Source: Muribaculaceae bacterium | Lineage (GTDB): Bacteria > Bacteroidota > Bacteroidia > Bacteroidales > Muribaculaceae | Direction of reading: 5' to 3' | DNA: 50,491 bases | NCBI GenBank assembly: GCA_022510465.1 | Contig: JAFLTJ010000006.1 | Coordinates: forward strand, 1-50,491 | Shown here: positions 17,500-24,829 of the stretch, one piece after another | How the letters are laid out: every line of letters begins with the position of its first letter | How positions within the stretch are numbered: the first letter of the stretch is position 1 | Notes under the pieces: generated by a model | The model's input: only the letters and a program-made list of their open reading frames with translations | Database searches by the model: none | What the model was told of the DNA's origin: nothing | Program-made: the position numbers and the translations under genes

Positions 17500-18939
17500 T
17501 CAGTTAATTTTGCGTCGAAGACGAGCTACCGGCAAGTGTAGCTGCTCCCGATATTTTGCCACGGTTCTTCTTGCCACATTTATACCAGCGTCGTTTAACA
17601 TCTTTGTCAACATACTGTCACTCAGAGGTTTTGCCGAATCTTCCTCATCAATCAACCGTTTAATCTCGGCCATGACGCTACGTGAGGATGTGTCATTATT
17701 CTGAGTATCTACCGAGGCAATGCGCTCGTTGAAAAAGAATTTAAGCGGATAAATTCCGGACCGTGTTGTCACATATTTTGCAGCAGTAGCTCTTGAAATC
17801 ACCGATAGGTCGTATCCCGTCAACTCGGCAACATCTTTGAGAATCATCGGTTTAAGGAGGCTTTCATCATCGGTCAGAAAGAAATCTCTCTGAATTTTCA
17901 TTATCGCCGCCATGACCCTGAAAAGAGTTTCCTGCCTGAGTTTCAACAATTTGATGAATGTCTCGGCATTCTCACGGCGCTCGGTGATGAATCCAACTGC
18001 GGCCTTTGCAGCCTCACCGGCGCGCGCCGGAATGGGAGTATCTTCGGCAAAAGCTGCATCAATTCTAAGCTCTGGGATATTGTTAAGCAGATACAATTCA
18101 AGAATATCCCCATCAACCTCAACACTAAAGTCGGGGACAATGACACGGGCTAAATCGTTGTCGGCGCCACCGTCAAAAGCTGCCGCAGGTTTTGGATTGA
18201 GGGTTCTAATCAAATCAATTGCCAAGGCAAGTTGCTCATTGTCAACTCCTAATGTAGACGCAAGACGGTCGTAATGCTTACGGGAGAATGTTTCAAAATT
18301 GTCTTCCAGGATTTTTATTGCGAGAGAGACACGAGGACCGGGTTCACGACGATATAACTGCAGCAACAGACAGTCGCGAAGGTCAGTTGCTCCAATACCG
18401 GCGGGTTCAGATGCTCTAACAGCCTGAAAAACAGCGTTAATAACATCCATATCCACGTCAACTCCCGTAGACATCGCAATATCATCGGCTATTTGATTGA
18501 GATTGCGTTGCAAATAACCGTTGGAATCAAGGTTGCCGATAATAAACGGAGCAATATCCATCATTTCCCGAGAAGCTCCACTTTGTGCCAGCTGCTCAAG
18601 AAGATAATCCATGAGGTTGTAACCGGCTACTGCAACAGGCTCGTAGGATGTATCTCCAATACTATGCCTGCGAGCTTCAAACCGATAGACCGGGATATCT
18701 TCTTCGGGATAATCGGCGCGTTGCATTTCTTCGGCAGTCTCGCCATTATGGTTGATATTCAGTTCAATAGTATCATCAACCACTTCAAGGGCAGGATTGT
18801 CGTCAACTTCCCGGCGCACCTCCTCCTCAATCTCGGGGCCTGTCATTTCGAGCATTTTCACAAAGCGCACCCGGCTGGGCGACAACTTCATCAGTTGCCG
18901 CTGAGCCTGCACCTGTTCCAATGACTCACGATAGGCCAT
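17500..18939 (-). CDS. rpoN: RNA polymerase sigma-54 factor RpoN
   Basis: 479 residues with the three regions of sigma-54. Region I at the start (about 1-50) carries the leucine/glutamine pattern LEQVQAQRQLMKLSP and precedes an acidic stretch. The core-binding domain covers about 90-290, and the C-terminal DNA-binding part has a helix-turn-helix near KDVAELTGYDLSVISRATA (residues around 355-375) followed by the RpoN box ARRTVAKYRE at 456-465. It directs core polymerase to GG-N10-GC promoters opened by AAA+ activators; no such activator gene is in the window. Only 8 nt separate it from the DUF4465 gene upstream, so it appears to be read through from the surface-sugar genes unless a promoter lies in the DUF4465 coding region. 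Confidence 0.95.
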   Translation of the reverse strand: MAYRESLEQVQAQRQLMKLSPSRVRFVKMLEMTGPEIEEEVRREVDDNPALEVVDDTIELNINHNGETAEEMQRADYPEEDIPVYRFEARRHSIGDTSYEPVAVAGYNLMDYLLEQLAQSGASREMMDIAPFIIGNLDSNGYLQRNLNQIADDIAMSTGVDVDMDVINAVFQAVRASEPAGIGATDLRDCLLLQLYRREPGPRVSLAIKILEDNFETFSRKHYDRLASTLGVDNEQLALAIDLIRTLNPKPAAAFDGGADNDLARVIVPDFSVEVDGDILELYLLNNIPELRIDAAFAEDTPIPARAGEAAKAAVGFITERRENAETFIKLLKLRQETLFRVMAAIMKIQRDFFLTDDESLLKPMILKDVAELTGYDLSVISRATAAKYVTTRSGIYPLKFFFNERIASVDTQNNDTSSRSVMAEIKRLIDEEDSAKPLSDSMLTKMLNDAGINVARRTVAKYREQLHLPVARLRRKIN

Positions 18940-18947
18940 AAATCAGA

Positions 18948-19733
18948 TTAATCGTTGTCGTAGGACAACATCAGATTATCCATGCAGAAGTATGCCGGAA
19001 CATTCATGCCATACATTCCGGTATCGGTTGACTCCATCTGGCAATAAATATAATCAACGTTGCCAAGTCCCGTCAGGTCAACAGTTACCCATTTATCCAC
19101 GATAGAGCCATTTTTAGCCAAATAAGCCTTAACAGTACCGGTTTTCACGCCATTCTTCACACCGATGAAATGTACAGCCGTTTCGCTCAAGGCGTCAAAC
19201 GGGTCGGAATAGTCGCTGCCTTTCAACATGGTGTAGTAGGCGTATGCGCTATTTGTGATGTCTATGGTTGCGGGGGTGAATGTGTTTCCTCCAATCAGAG
19301 ATATTTTCAGGCAGGGGTCGGCAGGAATCTTATCAATCGGTTCCTGAACATCCCAGCATGCAAGCATATACCCTGATTCAAAACCATTTGCATCGGTGCC
19401 TGTTACCGAAGCCCACTGGTGCATCCAACGCTCGGATGATGGATATTCTTTGTTATCGGTTGACTGTGATGGGCAGAAACCTTTCCACGAACCACCCCAC
19501 TCTGAATCCTCGGCCGAATGGCTGAACAGAACGGGCCCCAAATTCAACGTTGCAACGGGATTGGTCTTATAACAATCGGTCCAGTAACCATCGGCATTGT
19601 AGGATACCTGATAGCTACCAACCTGAAGGAAAAACCAGTTATCGGACTTGTCATCACACGAACTCAAAGAAATACTCATTGCACTGATTATTGCAACAGA
19701 TGCAAATGCTGATAATTTTTTACTTAGATTCAT
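18948..19733 (-). CDS. DUF4465-family lipoprotein
   Basis: 261 residues when started at the ATG of MNLSKKLSAF; an ATG eleven codons earlier would overlap neuB and adds nothing to the signal peptide. The signal ends in the lipobox SLSS-C (about residue 25) followed by DDKSD, an acidic stretch typical of surface-exported Bacteroidetes lipoproteins. The rest fits DUF4465: a tryptophan-rich N-terminal half (WGGSWKGF), ITNSAYAYYTMLKGSDYSDPF, KWVTVDLTGLGNVDYIYCQ and GMNVPAYFCMDNL. The family is a beta-sandwich of uncertain ligand. It is 22 nt downstream of neuB and 8 nt upstream of rpoN, which makes it part of both the surface module and the rpoN transcript. Confidence 0.8.
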   Translation of the reverse strand: MNLSKKLSAFASVAIISAMSISLSSCDDKSDNWFFLQVGSYQVSYNADGYWTDCYKTNPVATLNLGPVLFSHSAEDSEWGGSWKGFCPSQSTDNKEYPSSERWMHQWASVTGTDANGFESGYMLACWDVQEPIDKIPADPCLKISLIGGNTFTPATIDITNSAYAYYTMLKGSDYSDPFDALSETAVHFIGVKNGVKTGTVKAYLAKNGSIVDKWVTVDLTGLGNVDYIYCQMESTDTGMYGMNVPAYFCMDNLMLSYDND

Positions 19734-19755
19734 TTTGGTTATAGTCAATGTGTTA

Positions 19756-20760
19756 TTAAATTTCAATCATTTCATCGGGAAGATAGTCCCGGCGGGCAAC
19801 AGTGCCAACTACAGAGTCCCACATCATTGGTGAGATTCCTCCGGCCGGGCGCTTTACCTCAAGATTTGATTCGTCAAGAATCTCACCACACGCTATTGGT
19901 CTGGAAGCGACAATGCTTCGCCTGGCAATCTCAATATTGGGGGTTTCGCTTGCGCTCGGAGCTTTAATACCGCTGCCCAAAGCCCGCTCAACGTTGCGAA
20001 TAGCGTCAACCATCATTTTAAGTTCATCCGGTTCAAGCGAAGCGCGGTGGTCGGGGCCAGACATAGAGCGGTCAAGGGTAAAATGTTTCTCAATAACCGC
20101 GGCGCCCAAAGCCACTGCCGCGACGGGTATTTCAATTCCGAGCGTGTGGTCACTGTAACCAACCGCGCCAACTTCCAGCTTTTCAAGGGCTTCCATTGCC
20201 CACAGGTTTACATCCTCAAAGGGGGTTGGATACTGTGTGTTACAGTGTAACAGCGTAATATCACGACGTTGTATGCCACCGTTAACAAGAACATTAACAG
20301 CGGTTTCCACTTCATCAATATTACTCATACCTGTCGAGAGAATGACCTTTCCGCCTTTGGCAGCTATGTGCCTCAAATAAGGGAGATTGGTAACTTCACC
20401 ACTTGGAATTTTCCAATAATCCATGTTGAGCTCGGCGAGAGTTTCGATTGACGGGGAATCGAACGGTGTGCTCAGAAAACCGATGCCCTCGCGACGACAC
20501 TGCTCGGCGAGCGAGCTGTACGCATCAAGCGGCAAATGAATGGCCCGGCACATTTCAAGTTGATTTTCAGCGTTGCCGGTTGTTTCTTTCTGATATTCGG
20601 CTTTAGGAGCGTAGGCAGATATGACAAGCTCGGGAACGGCGGTCTGAAACTTGACATAATCGGCACCGGCTTGCCTTGCAGCTGTAATCATCCGGCGGGC
20701 AATGTCAATGTCACCATTGTGGTTTACACCGGCTTCGGCTATGATAATTACTTTATTCAT
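19756..20760 (-). CDS. neuB: NeuB/LegI-family nonulosonic acid synthase
   Basis: 334 residues, standard for the family. The TIM barrel (about 1-270) has AEAGVNHNGD near the start, VKFQTA, STPFD, KIPSGE, LSTGMS, LHCNTQYPTPFEDVNL, GYSDHTLG and the metal/PEP-binding EKHFTLDRSMSGPDH. A C-terminal antifreeze/SAF domain (about 280-334) contains RRSIVASRPI and EVKRPAGGI. It condenses phosphoenolpyruvate with a 6-carbon amino sugar to give a nine-carbon acid (sialic, legionaminic or related). With a LegB-like gene two positions upstream, diacetyllegionaminate is the likeliest product type, but substrate specificity cannot be proved here. The spacing to the ATP-grasp gene upstream is 10 nt. Confidence 0.9.
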   Translation of the reverse strand: MNKVIIIAEAGVNHNGDIDIARRMITAARQAGADYVKFQTAVPELVISAYAPKAEYQKETTGNAENQLEMCRAIHLPLDAYSSLAEQCRREGIGFLSTPFDSPSIETLAELNMDYWKIPSGEVTNLPYLRHIAAKGGKVILSTGMSNIDEVETAVNVLVNGGIQRRDITLLHCNTQYPTPFEDVNLWAMEALEKLEVGAVGYSDHTLGIEIPVAAVALGAAVIEKHFTLDRSMSGPDHRASLEPDELKMMVDAIRNVERALGSGIKAPSASETPNIEIARRSIVASRPIACGEILDESNLEVKRPAGGISPMMWDSVVGTVARRDYLPDEMIEI

Positions 20761-20770
20761 TCTTCAAAAA

Positions 20771-21751
20771 TTACTGACGTCGACCGTTCACAAAAACGAC
20801 TTCCTGCTGATAACGGGCTATAAAGGTTCCGGCGACAATATTTTGACAGGGTTCTGTTCCTATCCCCAGGGCGTCGGCAATGATGTATTGCGGAATATCG
20901 GCATGGGCGTGAACAGATGCTACTACCCCACCCCCCAAACGAGGATTGATTTCCATTATCATGGGGTTAAAATCGGGTTGGCTTTTGTCAACAATAAACT
21001 GCACTGTCACAGCACCACGTAGGTCAAGAGCCTTTAAGGCTTTCACAGTCAGATTGACAATTTCGGGAGACTCAACAGTCACCGTAGTTGTAACTTCACC
21101 ACCACTTACCTCGCCTCGACGTCGAGGGCTCACGACTTTAATCTCACCATCGAGCGAGACGTAACAATCGACTGTATATTCCTCGGAATTAGCGATATAC
21201 CGCTGAACAAGATGAGTGGCGCGTGACGCGATATATGGTCTCAGCTCCTCGGTGGAGTGAACAACGACAAGACCTTTGGAAGCGGAACCGTGACGAGGCT
21301 TGGCTATGACGGGGAAAACAGGCTCGCCGCCGGGACCCGGGATTAGATTGGGGCGTGGCAGTCCAACCTGCGAAAAGGCCTCATCTGCGGCAATTTTATC
21401 AAACATCTGCTCAACACTCCGGGTGCTGCCAACCGGAACAAAAACATCGTTGTATTTGTCTCTATATCGGGCTGCAACACCGACAGCCGGATCGACAAAG
21501 GGTATTATTACGTTTATGTCACGGTCGACCACGGTGTCATGTATATGCTCGAGGATTGCTGAATCGCCCCAGCGGAGTCCTTCTATTACGGGACCTTCGA
21601 TAGCGATAGGCACGCGTGTGTCGAGCTCGTAGGAGAATATTCCTACGTCAGTACCCAACCGGGAGCCTGCATCCTTGAGCATACGCGCGATGGATACGCG
21701 CTTTGCTCCACCCAGAAACAGAATATTCAGTCGTTTTGTATTTTTGTTCAT
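20771..21751 (-). CDS. CarB/PylC-like ATP-grasp ligase in a nonulosonic-acid locus
   Basis: 326 residues from the ATG of MNKNTKRLNILFLGGA, chosen because it leaves one base after the legB-like stop, whereas the earlier ATG overlaps that gene by 62 nt. The N-terminal Rossmann-like half has ILFLGGAKRVS; the central ATP-grasp fold (about 110-300) shows PVIAKPRHGSASKG (ATP-binding lysine and glycine-rich loop), VQRYIANSEEYTVD, GAVTVQFIVD and the metal ligands MEINPRLGGG. Such carbamoyl-phosphate-synthase-like enzymes form a C-N bond using ATP, often joining an amino acid or ammonia to a carboxylate. Its substrate here is unknown. It takes the place where an aminotransferase (LegC) is normally expected. 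Confidence 0.85.
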   Translation of the reverse strand: MNKNTKRLNILFLGGAKRVSIARMLKDAGSRLGTDVGIFSYELDTRVPIAIEGPVIEGLRWGDSAILEHIHDTVVDRDINVIIPFVDPAVGVAARYRDKYNDVFVPVGSTRSVEQMFDKIAADEAFSQVGLPRPNLIPGPGGEPVFPVIAKPRHGSASKGLVVVHSTEELRPYIASRATHLVQRYIANSEEYTVDCYVSLDGEIKVVSPRRRGEVSGGEVTTTVTVESPEIVNLTVKALKALDLRGAVTVQFIVDKSQPDFNPMIMEINPRLGGGVVASVHAHADIPQYIIADALGIGTEPCQNIVAGTFIARYQQEVVFVNGRRQ

Positions 21752-21752
21752 A

Positions 21753-22739
21753 TTATCGGTTGTAGATGTCGTGCTTGTACTTGGAAGAATTGGCCGGGTC
21801 GATAAACCATTCAATAGTTTTTGCCAACCCTTGCTCGAGAGTGTACTGCGGCCGCCAGTCGGTCAGGGTTGTTATAAGCGAGTTATCACCACAAAGGCGG
21901 AATACTTCGCTCTTTCCGGGCCTTATGCGCTGTGGGTCGGTAACCCACTCGACGTTCGCACCCATCAGTCGAGCGATTGTTTGAAGAGTCTGAGCCATAG
22001 ACACCTCGGTGCCGGTGGCGATGTTGATGTCACGACCGACAACTTTCCCGGCCTCGGCAGAAGCCAGTGCCAGGAATGCAGCAGCGGTATCGGCCACAAA
22101 ATTGAAATCACGAGTAGGAGTTAAATCGCCGACTTTAATAACACGCTCACCGGCAGCGATTTGTGAGATTATAGTCGGTATAATTGCACGAGCGCTCTGA
22201 CGAGGCCCATACGTGTTGAATGGCCGGGCAATGACAACCGGGAGGTCGAATGCATTGTAGAAACTTTGAGCGACAGCATCGGCTCCGATTTTAGTAGCCG
22301 AATAGGGAGACTGTGGCTGACGCGGATGTTTTTCATCAATGGGGACATACATTGCCGTTCCATAAACTTCGCTTGTAGAGGTGACAATAAGACGTTCCAC
22401 GCCATTATCCCGGGCTGCCTGACAGATATTGAGCGTTCCTTTGATGTTTGTGTCGATGTAACTGTCGGGAGCTATGTAGCTGTATGGAATTGCAATTAGC
22501 GCCGCAAGGTGATAGATTGTGTCAACCCCCTGAGCAGCCTGACGGCAGAAAGAGGCGTCGCGAACATCCCCGCTGATAATCTCAAGGCCGTCGTCGCGGC
22601 GATTGTCGAGCCATCCCCAGTAGTTGAAGGAGTTGTATTGACATAACGCCCTCACTTGGTATCCCTTGCTAAGCAGGAGGTCGGTCAAATGGCTGCCAAT
22701 AAAGCCGTCGGCGCCGGTTACGAGTACTTTTTTTCCCAT
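21753..22739 (-). CDS. legB: LegB-like NAD-dependent sugar-nucleotide 4,6-dehydratase
   Basis: 328 residues of the extended SDR family. GADGFIGSHLTDLL at 8-21 is the NAD-binding glycine motif, followed by HLAALIAIPYSYIAPDSYIDTN, the catalytic STSEVYG threonine region and YSATKIGAD (Tyr/Lys pair), RPFNTYGPRQSARAIIPTI and TPTRDFNFV. These segments match, from memory, LegB of legionaminate pathways more closely than UDP-galactose epimerases. LegB converts UDP-GlcNAc (or the GDP form in Campylobacter) to the 4-keto-6-deoxy sugar in the cytoplasm. It starts 3 nt after the stop of a small lipoprotein gene and is nearly fused to the ATP-grasp gene downstream, indicating translational coupling. Confidence 0.82.
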   Translation of the reverse strand: MGKKVLVTGADGFIGSHLTDLLLSKGYQVRALCQYNSFNYWGWLDNRRDDGLEIISGDVRDASFCRQAAQGVDTIYHLAALIAIPYSYIAPDSYIDTNIKGTLNICQAARDNGVERLIVTSTSEVYGTAMYVPIDEKHPRQPQSPYSATKIGADAVAQSFYNAFDLPVVIARPFNTYGPRQSARAIIPTIISQIAAGERVIKVGDLTPTRDFNFVADTAAAFLALASAEAGKVVGRDINIATGTEVSMAQTLQTIARLMGANVEWVTDPQRIRPGKSEVFRLCGDNSLITTLTDWRPQYTLEQGLAKTIEWFIDPANSSKYKHDIYNR

Positions 22740-22742
22740 TGT

Positions 22743-23201
22743 TTAGTATATTTTGCTGAGAGAGAATTTTAGGTTTTGGCCGTTGTCGTTGGTTGTAATG
22801 AGCGTCATTGAGCGTCTTGTGTTCTCCGCTATCTGAAAGGTCACGATTACAGGTGCCGTCAGATGAAGCTCAACCGGAAGGCGATATTCACCATTTCCGG
22901 GCGGAATATCGTCGGAACTGTGTGTGTAGTCAATAACCAGGGTGTTATCCTGATGGGTGAAAGTGCCAAAGAAATTGGCGCGAGAATGATTCGGCCCCAA
23001 GACGCTAATTTCGATGATTCTGTTCTGAAAAGCCCATGTGATATTGCCGGAATAATCATCGTCGTTTGTGCCGTCTATCTCGATAGCGTCAAGTCTCCAA
23101 TGGCCTCCAAGGAAGCCAATATCGCCGTCGTTGGTGGTGCATGATGTTACGAGAATCATCATGGCTATTGACAGAACGCTGTATATCAGACTATTTTTCA
23201 T
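22743..23201 (-). CDS. Small lipocalin-like lipoprotein
   Basis: 152 residues from the ATG of MKNSLIYSVLSI; the upstream extension of this frame lies inside the Wzi-like gene and lacks a signal sequence, so it is not used. The lipobox is LVTS-C (about residue 20). The mature part starts with GGHWRLDAIEIDG, a lipocalin-like opening (W-x-L), and continues with seven or eight short strands such as NRIIEISVLGPN, TLVIDYTHSSDD and KFSLSKIY. No enzyme motif is seen. The start overlaps the end of the Wzi-like gene by 11 nt and the stop lies 3 nt before legB, so it is translationally coupled on both sides. A ligand-binding or assembly accessory role for the surface glycan is a guess from position only. 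Confidence 0.6.
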   Translation of the reverse strand: MKNSLIYSVLSIAMMILVTSCTTNDGDIGFLGGHWRLDAIEIDGTNDDDYSGNITWAFQNRIIEISVLGPNHSRANFFGTFTHQDNTLVIDYTHSSDDIPPGNGEYRLPVELHLTAPVIVTFQIAENTRRSMTLITTNDNGQNLKFSLSKIY

Positions 23202-24738
23202 TTTTCTTAATTCGGAAATCGGTACTGTAACTAAATTTAACCATAGCGCCGAAAGTGCTTGCCGGCATATTCCCGGAGTTGAATTCGAGCGATGCGGCGA
23301 CATTCAACCCGTTAACCCACGGGGCGCGGTAGGCAACTTCGACCATGGCCGCAGACAGATGCATTGGTTTGAGCAACATTATTTTAGCATTACCCCAGGC
23401 TTTTCTATAACCGGCTTTGAGAGTCCAGCTGACCCGAGGGGAGAAAAAGCCTTGCGCGCCAACGTGGAAACCTCGAAGCCTGTTGGCTACGTATGCGCCA
23501 AAACCGTCGATGTTGAAAGCCGGCGCCATAAGCATTGGGGAGCCTATCGAGAGGCCGTAATAGGCGTAACTGTTGTAGTATCCGTTGTTGTAGTAATCGT
23601 CGGCACCGGTGGCCTGGGCGGTGATATCGGTGCCGGGGCGATCAGACGGCGCGAAATGTATAGGGCCGCTTTGGTTGGTCATATCGATGTATTCAACAAC
23701 GGCCGCATCGATGATGTTTCCTGAAGTCGCTCTACTGAATTCAATACCCCACAAACCGTCCCAACCGTTTAGCTTACCCATACCGGAGCCGTCTTCCCAT
23801 GGCCATGAGAAACGAGCTTTAATGTTATCGCCATTACCAAGGCGATAGCGTGCTTCAAGATTCCAACTGCCGATGTGATTGCCGTCTACAAAGTCTTCGG
23901 TCTTGGATTTTGTTGGTATAATCATCTTGAAGATAGTTGACGGAGTGACTTTTCGGGTGGAGTATCTTGACTCGGAGCCATTGCTGAAATACCGGGTCCA
24001 TCCGCCGAATGTAGCGGCGGCTTGAGCTCCAATCATAACAGACAGCGGTTTACCAGGATTGGAGCGGAAATACACGCTTTTGTAGTTGTACCACTGTCCG
24101 CCGGAATAGTGATAGTTGTAATGGTTGGCAAAGTCGCTCCACCAGTTGCCGTCGGTCATTTTTCCATAAAACACCTCGCCGAGAATCTGTGCCCACCCGT
24201 TTGTAAACGGAATGTCCTGAAAATCAACGAAACCGGCGCGAACACCGGGAACGGGGCGAGCGTTGTTTGAAACAATCAAATCGCCTGATGACAGCTGTTT
24301 ATGCCCTATTACCGGGGTAAATTCTTTCATACCCACGTCGATAAAAACGCCTCGCCACTTGGCGGAAGCAAAAAGCTGCTGGATGCGCGCCCGAGATGGG
24401 TGCACCGACGATGTTGTCCACTCAGAGCCGTCGAAACGCGCGTAATTGACGGCAGAGGCGCAATCGAAGATTAAATCGACGGCGGCGGCCCAACTGAAGC
24501 GATTGTTCAGGTTGAGGGGGGAAACGGCCGATGCCTCAAGTTGTAAATTGCGAGAGGAGACGAATCGCCCGGCAGCGAGAGAGCCTTGATAGAAAGGCAC
24601 GAAATCGCCCCCGGCAATACCTGCGGTCAAGGAAGCGTTGACGGCGATTGAATCGTCGGCAACGGCGGCTGTCGCAGCTATGGCAAATGAAAAAGCGGCG
24701 ATTGCTCTAAGCTTTATGTTACGAACTAAATGTTTCAC
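23191..24738 (-). CDS. Wzi-family capsule assembly/outer-membrane barrel protein (GTG start)
   Basis: 515 residues from a GTG. This start is chosen because the signal peptide begins exactly there (VKHLVRNIKLRAIAAFSF..., read as Met, cleavage near AAVA-DD at residue 27); upstream ATGs would put 30 or more non-hydrophobic residues in front. The mature part is a large barrel with regular aromatic strands (GGQWYNYKSVYFRSNP, ARFSWPWEDGSG, GLNVAASLEFNSGN), matching the Bacteroidetes capsule-assembly Wzi family. Wzi of E. coli is an outer-membrane lectin that anchors capsule. A -7 box TATCTTTG ends only 4 nt before the GTG, so the mRNA may be leaderless. It heads the minus-strand run and is divergent from rlmD. 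Confidence 0.72.
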   Translation of the reverse strand: MKHLVRNIKLRAIAAFSFAIAATAAVADDSIAVNASLTAGIAGGDFVPFYQGSLAAGRFVSSRNLQLEASAVSPLNLNNRFSWAAAVDLIFDCASAVNYARFDGSEWTTSSVHPSRARIQQLFASAKWRGVFIDVGMKEFTPVIGHKQLSSGDLIVSNNARPVPGVRAGFVDFQDIPFTNGWAQILGEVFYGKMTDGNWWSDFANHYNYHYSGGQWYNYKSVYFRSNPGKPLSVMIGAQAAATFGGWTRYFSNGSESRYSTRKVTPSTIFKMIIPTKSKTEDFVDGNHIGSWNLEARYRLGNGDNIKARFSWPWEDGSGMGKLNGWDGLWGIEFSRATSGNIIDAAVVEYIDMTNQSGPIHFAPSDRPGTDITAQATGADDYYNNGYYNSYAYYGLSIGSPMLMAPAFNIDGFGAYVANRLRGFHVGAQGFFSPRVSWTLKAGYRKAWGNAKIMLLKPMHLSAAMVEVAYRAPWVNGLNVAASLEFNSGNMPASTFGAMVKFSYSTDFRIKKNEK

Positions 24739-24742
24739 GGTA

Positions 24743-24750
24743 CAAAGATA
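24743..24750 (-). promoter_or_regulatory. -7 box directly before the Wzi-like GTG
   Basis: TATCTTTG on the minus strand (24750-24743) matches TAnnTTTG. With the usual start site about 5-7 nt after the box, transcription would begin at or within the GTG at 24738. No clear TTG lies 19-20 nt upstream. Confidence 0.5.
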
Positions 24751-24803
24751 CAATTTTTCCGAGAAAGTAAATTTATGGGGGTAAAAGTATTGTTCAAAAG
24801 TAG

Positions 24804-24811
24804 TATCTTTG
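24804..24811 (+). promoter_or_regulatory. -7 box of rlmD
   Basis: TATCTTTG on the plus strand, 18 nt before the rlmD ATG. The same octamer is used on the opposite strand 53 bp away for the divergent Wzi-like gene. No convincing -33 TTG is present at the standard distance. Confidence 0.55.
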
Positions 24812-24829
24812 TGAAAAAATTGAAGCATT

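Noticed and set aside
18948-19760. Possible cobalamin riboswitch linked to the DUF4465 lipoprotein
   Set aside because: I recall DUF4465 genes near vitamin B12 uptake loci, but there is no leader space here and no btuB or riboswitch-like conserved box.
23068-23724. Plus-strand frame of 218 codons opposite the Wzi-like and lipocalin-like genes
   Set aside because: Antisense shadow covering the joined ends of two supported genes, no family features or promoter.
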